Positions 1 to 11,694 of a stretch of 64,000 nt of DNA are shown here, one piece after another. The stretch covers positions 25,042,658 to 25,106,657 of the forward strand of contig OY997653.1 of NCBI GenBank assembly GCA_963921795.1. The letters run 5' to 3'. Within the stretch, counting starts at the first letter, position 1, and each line of letters starts with the position of its first letter. A program made the position numbers and the translations under genes. The notes beneath the pieces were generated by a model. The model did no database searches. It had not been told where the DNA came from and was given only the letters and a program-made list of their open reading frames with translations. This stretch comes from Nannobrachium achirus (taxonomy: Eukaryota > Chordata > Actinopteri > Myctophiformes > Myctophidae).

Positions 1-193
1 CCTATTTTTGGGTTGTGAGTAAATATCCATTTTCTTATGTTTCCTGTATATACTTTTTTAAATTATTATTTTAATAGATTTTCAAACATTAATTAAAAAA
101 TTACAATACAATAAGAATATATGTGTACTTACTTTAAATGTTTTTAAAATGTTCATAAGAATTTCAGACAATTTCATAAAACTTAATTAGCAG

Positions 194-268
194 AGAAAAT
201 AGCTGACCTACAAGCTCACATCGCGTCTCATTGTGACGCGTTGTGAGCTTGTATATCTGTAATTTTCA
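194..268. repeat. Palindromic module
   Basis: Runs GAAAATAGCTGACCTACAAG ... CTTGTATATCTGTAATTTTC with inner arms CGCGTC/GACGCG. No recognised host element. Confidence 0.75.
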
Positions 269-452
269 CTCTGAAATAGTGCTTAAGGGAACGCTTAGGG
301 AATGTTCAAAGGTTTGGGTTCCCGGGAGACACCAAAATGTGTCTTTTGGATCCCGAGCTGAAAAGGTTTGGGAAACACAGTTACTGGCCAAATAAAGGGA
401 TGGATTCATCAAGCATGGTCACCAAGAGCAGCTATGTAATTCATTGTTTTAT

Positions 453-894
453 AACCCATTTAGGTCCAGAATTATTGACTGCTTTAACTGTTGAAAAATA
501 GCAGATATACAAGCTCACAGCGCGGCACCGAGTGCCGCGCTGCGAGCTTGTAGATCTGCGAGCTTGTAGATCTGCTACGACAAGTCGTGAAAATGTGTGC
601 AGATCTTTGAATATATGTATTTTCAAAGCAAACGTTTGTAACTCAAATTTTGCTTCTGGGGGGGTCCCTGGAACTAAATATTTTGAGATGGGGGTCCATT
701 GCCAAATAAATATGATTTTGGGGGTCCTTCGCATGAAAAGGTTTGAGAACCACTGACATAGTAGTCTCTCAAGAACAGACTAACTGAGCTCCAGCTAAGT
801 GAAAAGGACCTTTTCTTTGACGATGGCTATAGCCAGATTGCTGACATAGAAACATAGGTTTTTCAAAAAACCTTAGAAGGATTCAAAAGACACT
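453..894. mobile_element. Hairpin-bearing MITE, family D copy 1
   Basis: Shares its whole length with 35303-35728. Contains the palindromic module at 493-577, GGGGTCCCTGGAACTA and TTTTGAGATGGGGGTCC blocks and an end reading GGTTTGAGAACCACTG, the reverse of hAT-type CAGTGGTTCTCAAACC termini. Copies in the other direction lie at 25590-25800. Confidence 0.7.
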
Positions 895-916
895 CTACTT
901 TAACCACTTAAACCAT

Positions 917-1134
917 ATATCGCCGTTGTCGGGTGGAAACCTTGTAAAATATAAAAAAATAAAGAAGCTACAAGCACACAACACCTCGCACCGCGAAGCG
1001 TTGTGTGCTTGTAGATCTGCTATTTTCACTTGTTTTGTGCAAGAGTCTTATATGATGAGGCAGGGCATTCATTTATGAATAAACATGCACATTGAAACTT
1101 GGAGATACAAGGTTTCTCCCGGACAGTGACGATA
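917..1134. mobile_element. Hairpin-bearing MITE, family C
   Basis: Terminal inverted repeats: left CGCCGTTGTCGGGTGGAAAC and right GGTTTCTCCCGGACAGTGAC, with the palindromic module (964-1027) between. The same termini recur at 22828-23038 and 38899-40022, and inside the family B hAT elements. Confidence 0.65.
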
Positions 1135-1180
1135 CGTTTGACTTAGTGTATTTTATGTTATTGTGGGGAAAGCTTTCACT

Positions 1181-1228
1181 GGAAATAGCCGATCGTCAGC
1201 CTCACAAGCTTGTCAATCTGCTATTTTC
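1181..1228. repeat. Palindromic module, shortened
   Basis: GGAAATAGCCGATC left arm and GTCAATCTGCTATTTTC right arm with the inner part deleted. It lies just downstream of the family C copy. Confidence 0.55.
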
Positions 1229-2214
1229 TGCTAAAACCTTTCTCACAATATGCTGGCGTTTGAGTGGTTGGTTGATGTGCATACTAAAAGTATTCGAATA
1301 AAGCAATAAGCTGTGCGAGGCCATGGTTTACCATGCATTTTACAACGGCCCTCATAGCGTATTGCAATGTGACATGATGTGAGCCTATAGATTGGCTATT
1401 TCTACCCCAAATTTCATCACAGAATAATACATTGAACTGAAGGTCGCTGCCTTTTACTCTTGCTACACCAGGTGAATGGGAGAACCACTGGACTATGTTA
1501 GAAGTAATAGCTCCTACAAGGCTTCTAACTGAAAAATCGTATTAATAGGTCTAGACAGCCGATGATCATGCACTATGTTTGCACCTAGACCTCGAGTCAA
1601 AATGTACCATATCAGAGTTATGGTGGTCATTGCAAATGAAATGTTTGAGAACCACTAGTACTAGTGGACTCTCAAGGTTCCATAGTGTCTTTGTAAATCA
1701 GTGTCAAACATATTCTGAAGAAAACCTGGAGACTTGAAGTTCAGTAATTGGGTCTTATGATCAAAATAAGAACATTATAATGGTGTGTAAAACAGTGTAA
1801 TGGACAAGACCAAGTATTTGCCACGGACACATTTTGTCTGTGTATTGTATGGATATATTGATGACCCCTGACCATATCTTATACCATAACATATAACATG
1901 TAATGACTTGGCAACGTTGGCATATAAATGTGGTATGTAAACATGTTTATTTGAAATGTAAATATTTTTCTAGAAATGATTTATGCTCCCCTTGTGAAAA
2001 TGTGTTTGCCACAGGTGCTGTGACTATCTTATTTTTGTCCACTGTGAAGGCCAATATTAAATGCCAAGATCAACCACAAAAGCTGAAATGGTTCACATTT
2101 GATTATAGTGCGCAATGATTGTGTGAAGACTCCAGAAAGGCTAGCTAGTAAACGGATGGTATTTTAGTTGCACTAACTCGGCTCAGATTTGTGGTGTGAA
2201 GGTTTTCAGTGGTT

Positions 2215-2345
2215 TAAACTAACTAAGTACATTTAGTACAATGTTGAGGTATTTTTACTTTACTGGAGTACTTCCAATGTTCAATCATTTCACTTCTACT
2301 CCACTATTCATCTCAATGGTAAATATCCTATAGTAGTTGAATAAA
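2215..2345. repeat. AAGTACATTT-type MITE fragment
   Basis: Contains ACTAAGTACATTTAGTACAA and CACTTCTACTCCACTA, matching a fuller copy at 40955-41300. Other sequence between 1135 and 2800 shows no gene and no clear repeat apart from short degenerate hairpin arms. Confidence 0.45.
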
Positions 2346-2812
2346 GAAGAACTCAGATGATTGGAGCCTTTTTATTTTGATAACGGTGCAAAGCAGTATT
2401 TAGGTCAGATTACATCTTCATCAGGTCATCATGACCTGACAGTGTGGTCAGTATCATGGTCATTATTAAGTATTTCAGTATCATGTCCAAATGAAATCAA
2501 AGGGGTAATTGTAACACCATCCAAATCATGTCAATAAAGATGCCAGCACATGTATCATCGTCTGCTTCAAATAACAATGTCCTACCTCACCAGGTTCCAA
2601 AAACATATCTCAATGGAAACTGGTGATCATAGGGAGACCAGATTGTAGCTCTTAAGGGACTAGTTGTTTTCACACCAATATACAGGGTTGCCAACATTGG
2701 ACTGTCAGAATCCAGGAGAAAAAAAAAAGTGAATGGGAAATTTACAGTGTTTTCCAGGTGGCATGGTAATGGCGGTTTATTTTTAATTTTTAGTGAAATA
2801 GGCAATAGTGTG

Positions 2813-3652
2813 AGATGGTGTAGAGTGGTGGTGAAGATTTAACTCAGAGGTTAACTGCAGAGGTTACATGTTCAAATCTCACTCCTGCTACGTTACTTTC
2901 GTTCAAGGTTAAAACACTAAATAAATAGTCAATATCACTAGATATCAACTTTCACTAGGTTCCAAATGAAAGTTGGTCTAGTGGTTTAAAGATTGGACTC
3001 TCAGTTCAGGGGTCTCATGTTTAAAATCCTAGTTCTCATATAGATCATTGCTGTGTTTCATAAACCTTTTCAAAGTTAAAATACTAAATAACTAGTCGAA
3101 AAAAGTGGGTTGTGAGAGACAGTAGTGGTTTAAAAATCAGACTTTCACCATTGAAGTTTCAGGTTCAAATCTCCCTCCTCCTACATTGCTGTTATTGGAC
3201 CTTTTCAAGGCTAAACTACAAAATAATTACTTTAAAGCACCAGAAAATATTTGTAATGAGAGATGGTGTAGTGGTCTAAAGATTTGACTCTCAGTGCAGG
3301 TTACAAATTTCACTTCTGCTATGTTACTCTAACATTTTGTTCAAGGTTAAAATACTAAAGGAATTAGTCAAAAGCACTGGGAATGCCTCAACTGTGGTCT
3401 AAAGTTCAGAGGTCACATGTTCAAATCCTGGTTCTCATACAGATCACTGTTGTGTTACTTTTCAAGGTTAAAATACAAAAGAATTAGTCTAAAGCACCAG
3501 CAATTACCTGCTGAGATGGTGGAGTGGTTTAAAGGTCACACTCAATGAAAAGGCCACATGTTCAAATCCCAATCCACCCATAGTTCATTCTTGAAGTACT
3601 TTAACCTTTTCAAAGCTAAAATAGAAGAGAACTCAAAAGCACCAGGAGATAC
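2813..3652 (+). repeat. Tandem array of six tRNA-like (SINE-type) units
   Basis: Six diverged units of about 115-145 bp. Each has a box A-like GATGGTGTAGTGGTTTAAAG about 50 bp before a box B-like AGGTTCAAATCTC, then a tail ending TCAAGGTTAAAATACTAAA. Starts lie near 2813, 2967, 3112, 3255, 3392 and 3510. The spacing of the two boxes suits a leucine/serine-type tRNA ancestor. Some units have a damaged box B (TGTTTAAAATCC, AGGTTACAAATTTC), so they are probably not active Pol III genes. Confidence 0.65.
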
Positions 3653-3673
3653 CTGTCGAGGGCCCAAATGTGC

Positions 3674-3925
3674 CTTGGCTCAATGGTGTGGTGCGCTTGA
3701 TCGGTTGTCCCTGCTACAGACAGGTTTCAGACAGGTTCAAGTCCCATGCCCAAGGTACATAGAGGACCATAGGGAGGGGTGTCCCTCCCCCTGTTTCCTG
3801 AGAAGTAAATGTTGGCTCAATGGTGTGGTGCGCTTGATCGGTTGTCCCTGCTACAGACAGGTTTCAGACAGGTTCAAGTCCCATGCTCAAGGTACACAGA
3901 GGACCCTGTTTCCTGATAAGTAAAT
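3674..3925 (+). repeat. Two-unit direct repeat with tRNA-like boxes
   Basis: Two nearly identical copies (about 3677-3760 and 3811-3895) share GGCTCAATGGTGTGGTGCGC, CAGACAGGTTCAAGTCCCAT and AAGGTACA. TGGCTCAATGG and GGTTCAAGTCC resemble tRNA box A and box B. A 130-bp period unlike the array just before it. Confidence 0.6.
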
Positions 3926-4092
3926 GTGTAGGGTTATGTCTGATAGAACTCTGTCCAGCCATACTTTTACAGGAAGAAGTAATAAATGGTGAAATTCAAC
4001 TGACTTTATTTAGTTCCGAATTCTAGCCTTGAAAAGGTTAAAAATACACCAGCAATGAACCATAGGAGGACTGGGACTTAAACATGGAACCT

Positions 4093-5422
4093 CTAAACTT
4101 CCTCACCTCCATCCATTTCAGATTCTTCTCCCTCAGTTTCCTCCCGGATTAACTGAGGTTGCAAGTTACAAAGCCCTGCACAAATAGCTACGATGTCATC
4201 AACATGTTGTACCCTACCAGGGATTACATTACTCAAAATTTTAAAAGCCTTTAACCTCCTAATAGCTCTCTCCACATGAATTCGTGTAACTTCATGCTCA
4301 GGAAGTTCTTTACAGCCAGGTGTAAAGGCAAGCATGGCCAAAGTCACTCCTGGAGGCAAAAAATCTGTAATAGTGAACCCACGGTCTGCTAAAACTTGAT
4401 CACCAGGAAGCAGGTTGCCGATAAGACCGCTGTTCTTTGTGATAAAAGTATCACTGGCACTCCCACCAAACAATTTAGAAGCAAACATCACAAAACCATT
4501 GGGAGCAATGCAATAAAGGGCTTTGTATGTGTTGTGAGATTTGTAATTGCTATATGTTTGTGATCGCTTCATGTAGTTCTTTGGCCTCTGTACAAATATT
4601 TCAGTACAGCCTATGATGCATGCTGCTTTGGGATAATTTATACTGAAATTCTGAGGCCTTATTCTTTTCAGAGTATCTCTAGGCAACCAAGCAATTATCT
4701 TTTCATTCATAAACCTTGCTAGTATTGATCTCCAGACAGCAAATATATCACAGGCTGTGGTCCTACTTATTCCAAACCTTTTTCCCAAGTCTGTGAACAT
4801 CAAACTAAGACGGAGCCTCATTAGAACTAATAACAGTTGGTCATGCACTGCCAAATTGAAGGTCTTTGAGTGTGGGAGAAAAGCTGTGACAGCATACAAA
4901 AGCCACCAAAAACTGGCAATACCTATGCCTGTGAAAAACCTACAGTCACTGTCATCTAAATCATAGGCTGAGACTGATGGTGCAGGATCTGTTTGTGTTG
5001 CGCTGTCCTTTGTTGACTTTGTGGAATAGTATGAGAGATCCTCTTCTGCATGAGTAGGTTCAGCAGCACATCTGTTAACCTTCGAGGCGTTGACTGTAAG
5101 GGGTGCGAGACATCTTTTGGGCGGGGCACGGACAGATGTCACAATCCCCTGTGTAAAGAGACAGAAGAAGAAGAGAAAGAAATATGGCATTCATTTTCAA
5201 ACTGCATTTCTTGCTAGGCTGGCAGGTATTGTCTGGCAATCCCAGCATTCTCTGCAAGATCCCTGCCCCATCCCATAATGTTCCTTGCCCCACTGCCCCA
5301 GATATGAATATGCCAGGAAAAGAAATAAAACTTACAATATGATGATGTTTATATCCCATGTGCAATACTGGGTAGGGGTGCTCTTTGGTTGGTCTGCCAT
5401 CAATGAAATGTATTCCACACAC
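4093..5422 (-). pseudogene. PIF/Harbinger (ISL2EU-like) transposase, two exons, decayed
   Basis: DDE transposase relic with an N-terminal THAP-like zinc finger half. Exon 5422-5336 encodes VCGIHFIDGRPTKEHPYPVL, containing the C-x2-H half of the finger, with an AG acceptor and gtaag donor. It joins in phase to exon 5148-4093. That exon has a helix-turn-helix region (LGKRFGISRTTACDIF) and a DDE_Tnp_4 catalytic domain ending in an acidic tail. Numbering from the first Met upstream of the splice, the catalytic sites read IIGCTEIF (residue 194), LADRGF (Asp269) and HVERAIRRLK (Glu307). Relatives have Asp at the first site, so Gly194 breaks the catalytic triad. The exon for the first half of the zinc finger was not found upstream. 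The frame is open, so decay is recent or the protein is kept for a non-catalytic role. Confidence 0.75.
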
Positions 5423-5667
5423 CTTGAAAATAATAATACAATAGTACATAAGTTAACCCAACAATACACCCTTATCCATGATTAGGCTACATTACATTAA
5501 GCGTGCTACTGGTAGTGTTTCATGTTGACTCGACAATCGACATTGCTTTGCAATAACGTTAGCAAAAGGTTAGCTGACGTCCGATATGGACAGTGCCAGT
5601 GGCCAACTGACGTTAAACTAGGCTATCTAGGTAACCAGCTAACTAGGTTACCAGCCAGCTACGTTAA

Positions 5668-6555
5668 GGCTGCCAAGTCTCACGCTTTGAGCGTGAGAGT
5701 CACGCAATTTAACCTCTTCTCACGCCACACGCCACACATGCCATTTCTCACGCATTTTTACAGCCATCCCACCGACCTCTCCCGAAAGTTGCGGGGGTTT
5801 TCTCACTTGGTAAAAGTCGCACGGAGAATTCTAAGCGCAGTGAATGCAGCAGAGCTGCTCTGCTCCTCCACTCTCTCTCCCCTCTACACATACACACATG
5901 CAGGCGACACAGCGAGACGGAGAGCCCTACAGACGGCTGCGATGCTTTCTCGCTTTGATCTGCGGAGCCGGGGATCGCGCCGCCCCCGCGGTGGAGAAAC
6001 ACACTCGCTCCGGGACAAAACGCTGGGCGATATTTCACAAAGATGACCACAATCCAGCTCTTGCCTCCCGCGAGCGCATGCACGAAAGAGCCCACGCGCA
6101 ATAATTTCATGGGTTTAATACTATATCCACTTGTCTTGAACCCTAAAATCCCCATATTCTGAGGAGGACTTTAGAAGAGATAGGGCGGTTTGCACTAACA
6201 CTACCAACACTACTCTACTAGAGGGAAGAATACCAGTAGCCCAGTGGTTCTCAACCTGTGGGTCGGGACCCCCAGGGGGGGGGGGGTCCCCAAATTTTGT
6301 TCTGGTCATAATTTTGAAACTTGAACTGAATAAGGTGCTATTGGTTGACATTTTACTAATAAATGTATATTTATTGGTCATTCTTGTTACAAGTTTATTT
6401 CTACTTGTGCTGGTCACTCAGTTTGAATGCTTTATAAGCATGAGGTAGTGACTCCGTCTGCGCCAACCAACTTAAGCCTCACACGCCACGAAATCGCTCT
6501 AAATCGACGTTAAAAAGGCCTCACTCTTCAAAATTTCTGGAACTTGGCAGCCCTG
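5668..6555. mobile_element. hAT-type element with GGCTGCCAAGT ends
   Basis: Left end AAGGCTGCCAAGTCTCACGC is matched by ACTTGGCAGCCCT at the right. A CpG-rich interior (5930-6070) resembles a transposon promoter. A second hAT fragment starting CAGTGGTTCTCAACCTGTGG (6242 on) is inserted in it. No transposase frame is readable. Confidence 0.45.
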
Positions 6556-6679
6556 GCCTACAGTACACGTTAGGTGCCCACATTGAGAAATAAAATTCGT
6601 AGCGTTAGGCAATTATGAGATTCAATGTTGCAAAACATACATCTGCACATGTTGGATCGTCTCTGTTATAGTTCATTTT

Positions 6680-6792
6680 AGCCATAAATTATAACTTCCA
6701 GGAGAGGGTGCTAATATTCGGAGTCGGACGTTATGAGAGACATAACGTCCGAATATTAGCGCCCTCTCCTGGAAGTTATAATTTATGGCTAA
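6680..6792. repeat. Fold-back element, ~45-bp arms
   Basis: TAGCCATAAATTATAACTTC is mirrored by GAAGTTATAATTTATGGCTA. The loop holds a second inverted pair, CGGACGTTATG/CATAACGTCCG. Arms are nearly perfect. Confidence 0.8.
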
Positions 6793-7403
6793 GTTCATTT
6801 TATTAAATATTAAGCACAGCAGTAGCCTACCTGCGTTTACAGCTACTGCTGGTGTGCTTGATAATTAACAAAGAACAATCAATGAGAAGATCCAGTGAGT
6901 GTGGATGTTTATTTGTTATGTATCCTTACTACGAGTCGACCCTCCTGTCCTTGCCGGGGCTTTTGTTCCAGCAGGACTGCTACGAAGAGATTCAATTTTG
7001 TTAACCAAAACTCACCCTGCTGTTCTGAGTTGGAACAAAGTCCTTTCTGTTGATATTTTTCACCCACGTTTTCCTAACTTCTTGGTCCTCTGCGCGTCCA
7101 GGAAATCGGTGCAAACTGTATGGCAAAAGACAGGGGCATTCTTGGTGCAGTGTAGGCTTGTGTATTTCACATACTTTCTTCTTCCATTGTACGAGTTTCA
7201 CGCTATTGTTGAAACAGTTTATTACGGAACATGTCCATCCACTCGACATCATAAAAAAATATATTTGCAGAAAAAGAAAACAGAAAGGTCGTATTCCGTT
7301 GGCGAATTTCGTAAACAGTGGAAAGCTGCTGCTGCCTGCTTCTGCTGCGACACAAAGCATCAATGGCGGACGGGTACTTCCGGTCTGTTTGTTCGGATTA
7401 GTG

Positions 7404-7727
7404 TTAAAGGAGTAGTTCACCCCCAAAATGACTTTTTTTCTATTGATTACTCACACCATAGAGACTTGAGTTCAATGATATTTTTTGTTTTTTGTGGCAT
7501 TCCTAAGACAAAAAATTGATTAGAGTAAATTTACCCCATTGATTCCGGATGGGGACCCGAATCCATTTGGGTCCCCATCCGGAACGAATGGAGATACATT
7601 TATTGTAATCACATTTTTGCCTTAGTCAATGTGACAAAAAAAACTAAAAATATTATTGAACTCAAGTCTCCATGGGGTGAATACTCAATAGAAAAAAAAG
7701 TCATTTGGGGGTGAACTACTCCTTTAA
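7404..7727. mobile_element. TTAA-flanked MITE (Kolobok/piggyBac type)
   Basis: Begins TTAAAGGAGTAGTTCACCCC and ends GGGGTGAACTACTCCTTTAA. Inverted arms are about 95 bp, with a central palindrome GGATGGGGACCCGAAT/ATTTGGGTCCCCATCC near 7545-7583. TTAA at both outer edges fits a TTAA target duplication. Confidence 0.8.
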
Positions 7728-7734
7728 GCCCCTC

Positions 7735-7899
7735 TCAGAGTCCAGGGCGTGAGGGCGAAGAGCTATTCACTTCACCGCGGTGTAGTTTCCTAGCTATCAC
7801 CTAAAAATACATAACAAAGCCTAGGTGATAGCTAGGAAACTACAGCGCAGTGAAGTGAATAGCTCTTCAGTATTCACCCTGGACTCTGATAGAGGCTTT
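7735..7899. repeat. Fold-back element, ~75-bp arms
   Basis: CTCTCAGAGTCCAGGGCG ... CCTAGCTATCACCTAA is mirrored by TAGGTGATAGCTAGG ... CCCTGGACTCTGATAGAG. Lies 8 bp from the TTAA element before it. Confidence 0.8.
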
Positions 7900-8182
7900 A
7901 TTCTCTCACAAAATAGTTGGTGGTGCCTGCACAATCCTTAAAGTTATCCTACAGATTTCATATGAGTTATCCTCTGCCCCACTTTAACGGGAGGGACACC
8001 AACTTGACTCTGCTTTCCGTGCTGTTTTTAACTTGTTCTTCTGGAAGTCAGCATGCATAAGAAAGCTAACAGTAAAAAGATGACTGGGTTTGAACTGTCA
8101 ACCTGCAGATCACACAAATGGCATCTCTACTCCCTGAGCCATTTGCTAGATGATTTTATTCAGGTGTTTGTCTCTTTTGATT

Positions 8183-8191
8183 ATCTATCTA

Positions 8192-8264
<73 letters not shown>
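8183..8264. repeat. (TCTG)n/(TCTA)n microsatellite
   Basis: Tetranucleotide array; the Ser/Val/Cys/Leu frames over it are artefacts. Confidence 0.98.
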
Positions 8265-8265
<1 letters not shown>

Positions 8266-8441
8266 ACTAAATACAGAGCTGCTCCAGACACAATTCATAT
8301 TTTTATTTGAAGAAGAAGAAAATAATATATTTATAGAGGTGCCCTGAGCCAAAAGGTTTTGGGAACCACTGGTCTGCGTATATATTCAAATCCTGGTCGT
8401 CCTGTGGTTCAATGTGGTGTCTGTTGTTCAATCATTTAAGG

Positions 8442-8851
8442 CAGGGGTCTTCAACAGAGGGTCCTCAGAGTTACTACAGGGGGGCCACCAAATCTTTGTG
8501 ACAGGATCATTCTTTTAAATTAACTACTTGAACCCTCGTATCCCGAACTTTAGCCAAAAAATAGCAGATCTACAAGCTCTCAACGCCTCGCAGCTGTAAA
8601 TCGGCTATTTTCGGCAAATAGGTTTGGTGTAGAGGTAAAAAAGAGCAGAACAAGTACAGAGTGAAAGGTCAAGTTAACTAAAAACATGAATCCAACATAG
8701 GCTGATGACAGTGCTGTCAAACAAGTCTATGAATCTATCTATGAAATCGATGAAAATCTGCATCACAGATTTATACAATATGTAGAGGGGTCCCTGCTTC
8801 ATCTCTCTCTCAGCTAAGGGGTCCTTGGCCTGAAAATGTTGAAGGCCCCTG
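8442..8851. mobile_element. hAT MITE family A, complete, with 8-bp target duplication
   Basis: Starts CAGGGGTCTTCAACAGAGGG and ends ATGTTGAAGGCCCCTG. Both sides carry ATTTAAGG (8434-8441 and 8852-8859), a perfect hAT-type duplication. The interior has the palindromic module at 8556-8612 with its right arm partly lost. Confidence 0.9.
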
Positions 8852-9495
8852 ATTTAAGGAACCAGTTGTTTTCACATAAATCTTAAGTAGGCCTATTCTT
8901 TTCTGTAGGCCTAATGAGTGCTTTCTTATCCGTGTCATCGTAAATCAGCGTCACACACAGCTTTCTGGACACGACCCCTGTGATTTGAGGAACAAGGCAC
9001 CTCTCTGTGTGGGGAATCTCTCAAAACAACACCATCTTTTATTCTCAGGAAACCTCGGCTAATCCACCACATTGGGCTCCAACACAGCTGGCAGGGCAGC
9101 AGAGAGAGAGAGAGAGAAGTGGAACATAACTGGCCAAGAACGCACACACACAAGCCTGGATAGGAAATAACGGATTTAGCAAGCTGCAGCCATGTGAAGA
9201 CACGTATCACTGTGGGGTCATAAACAGGACACAAGTAGCCATTTTAAATGTCCACAAAATGGTCGATGGCTGAGAATCTGAATTGATGATTGAACATGTT
9301 CTAAAAAGAAGAAAGAAAACAAAGTTCAAGGTGTATTTTTGGTTGCAGGGCTACTTTAGATGGAAATGATTACAAACAGGGTTGGATTTGCTGAAGGGGG
9401 GATGGGGGAGAAATCTATGCCTCTGCTATTGATATCCTTTCTCTGGTCATTGCTTTTTATATATTTATCCTTGCTTCTAGGCAGACAGGCTTGCT

Positions 9496-9560
9496 GACTG
9501 ACTGACTCACTGACTGACTGACTGACTGACTGACTGACTGACTGACTGACTGACTGACTG
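9496..9560. repeat. (GACT)n microsatellite
   Basis: Tetranucleotide array within otherwise unremarkable sequence. Between 8860 and 11690 I see no supported gene. 9960-10090 looks like a retrotransposon scrap and 10108-10430 has about three weak ~110-bp repeats (GAGTCC...ATAGTTA...TGAGGCTAA). Confidence 0.9.
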
Positions 9561-11694
9561 AATGACAGACAGCACAGACAACCTAATCCCTCACCTTTTG
9601 CCATTCCAGCCTGGCGGGGATAAAGACACAAGTGGACACAGGTATTCAGTGTGAAGCTATATCGCAGTGCAGTCTAGTGAACACAAAGGTTCCATGTCCT
9701 AGGCCTGTAGTACATTTGTGTGGCTATTCATACAAAAGATGAACACATCAAAACAACTAGACATTTGTTGAGTTGGAAAGTGTAGTGGTCTACTCTAATG
9801 CTCAGACTCACCGCATGAGTTGCCATGCTTGAGGCCATAGTTGCTAAATGAGGTTAACATAAAAATAACGGTGAGTACTAAATGCCCTTCATGCCGGTTG
9901 GCACAAAGGGCAACAGCAAAGGATTACCAGGACTGTCTCTTTATAGAATAGAACCCCAAGAATGATGCCGGCCGGGTCTTCAGCTCTCCCTCCACTGTCC
10001 TACGCCAGGTGTTCTTGGGTGGCCTCTTTTACATCTGGCGTCCAGTGAAGGGCAGTTCAGGCGATGTTGTCTGGATGACATGGTCAATTAATTTACGCCG
10101 CTAGGGAGTGAGTTGTGTGCTGAGTGTTTTGTCTTTGAACACAGACATTCCTTGTTTGAGTCTCATACCTTCCATAAATTATGTTTTAAGGATAACATAC
10201 CAAAGGAGACTTAAAAAACACTACCACAGAGTTTCTATGTTTGAGTCCGAGTCTGCCCATAGTTACATTCTGAGGCTAACCTACAACTTCAAAAACATGA
10301 GTTCCCTGTTCATTGTGTGGCATTAGAGTGCAGTGGTTTACTGCCCTCTTTCTGAAATCAGTTTCCTTGAGTCCCAGACATTCTGTAGTTATGTTTTGAG
10401 ACTAAGATACAAAAAGGAAAAAAAAAGAAAAACGGATAAGATGTTTGTCGAATCCAACCACATCAAAAACCAGAATGTCTCCTTTATGATGTCCTCCTGT
10501 CCCCAAAGCCCACGAGGGCCTGCCAGGCTTCAGCTCACTCTCAACCGCTGTGTCACTCTCCAAGCTCTCTAAAAGAACATCTTTTCTCAGTGTCTTTATA
10601 ACTCTCTTGCCCAAGCCAACCCCAGGGGTCCCATGACAAAGAAACAATAGGTGTGGCATGGCCTTTTACATAACGGGCTGATTCAATTAAAGGCAGGCCT
10701 TCAGGGCAAGGCGTTTATTTATTATTCCTTTAACAAAAGGAAGGAACACCTTCTAAATGATTACATATAGAATGGACCCACAACAGCACCCATAAATGAT
10801 GAATAATAACAGTCAAATACTGCCATAACAGTCAACACCCAAACACTTCCCACCAAGCCTAAAACCTAAACAAGAATACCTAAAAAAAACCTTGTAGCCT
10901 CCTTTGTATTTTTCTCTTTTCAACATCCTTTAAGAAAAATGTTTAATGTGTCGACACTGAGGACTCTGTCACAGTTGTGTGTCTGTGAAAGTACTATAGG
11001 CATAGTCCTTGTCGCGGTCACAGCCTCCTCTCCCACTGTGCAAACCAAGTATCAGAAACTACCGGTATTCAGCATGGCGGTGGTTACAGCCAGGCCTAGT
11101 TTAAAGGAATCATTTACCCAAAAACTAAAATGTTTTACCTTGTTTTTTGCAACAATCAATGTTCACATAGTAATGTTAGACAATTATAAAATAAACATTA
11201 CCCCCCACCACCTCCAGAAAGAAGCAGAGAACACATCTAGCCCTTATTATTTTAAATTGATATTAATGAAAGACTTACTAAAAAGGAATATGAAAAAGAG
11301 AAATGACAGTTAATTCAATAAATATAATCTTTATTTATATGTGTATGTATGTATGTATTAGTGCTTCGTGATACATTGGAATGTTGAGATGGCTCCAGGG
11401 ACAGTGTAATGAGTTTAGTAGTGCACTTCAATAAAGCCGCTTGTCAAGGACAGACTGTAGCACATCTTCCGTTTCATATCTCGGTAGAAATCGCCTTGGC
11501 TCCCTGCAGTCAACACAAAACACACTGCGTCAGTCACTTCCAATTCCTAAAACAATACATTACTTGTGTCAGTCACATCCTGTTAAGTCTTTAGACAGCA
11601 AGATGCAACAAGCTGGGGGGACAAGTTGGGAGGAATACGGATGGAAACGAGCATCCTTGCTAAATCCGGTGTATTTGCATTACATCATGTACAG

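Noticed and set aside
2813-3652. CRISPR-like array
   Set aside because: Repeat units are diverged, long and tRNA-like, and the genome is eukaryotic.
6899-7519. 206-codon plus frame and two overlapping antisense frames
   Set aside because: They run into a TTAA MITE and show no domain. Probably open by chance.
8940-8990. Minus segment reading RVQKAVCDADLR then stop, considered as the SNX14 last exon
   Set aside because: It shares only VQK with the expected tail, and the nearest acceptor gives the wrong phase.
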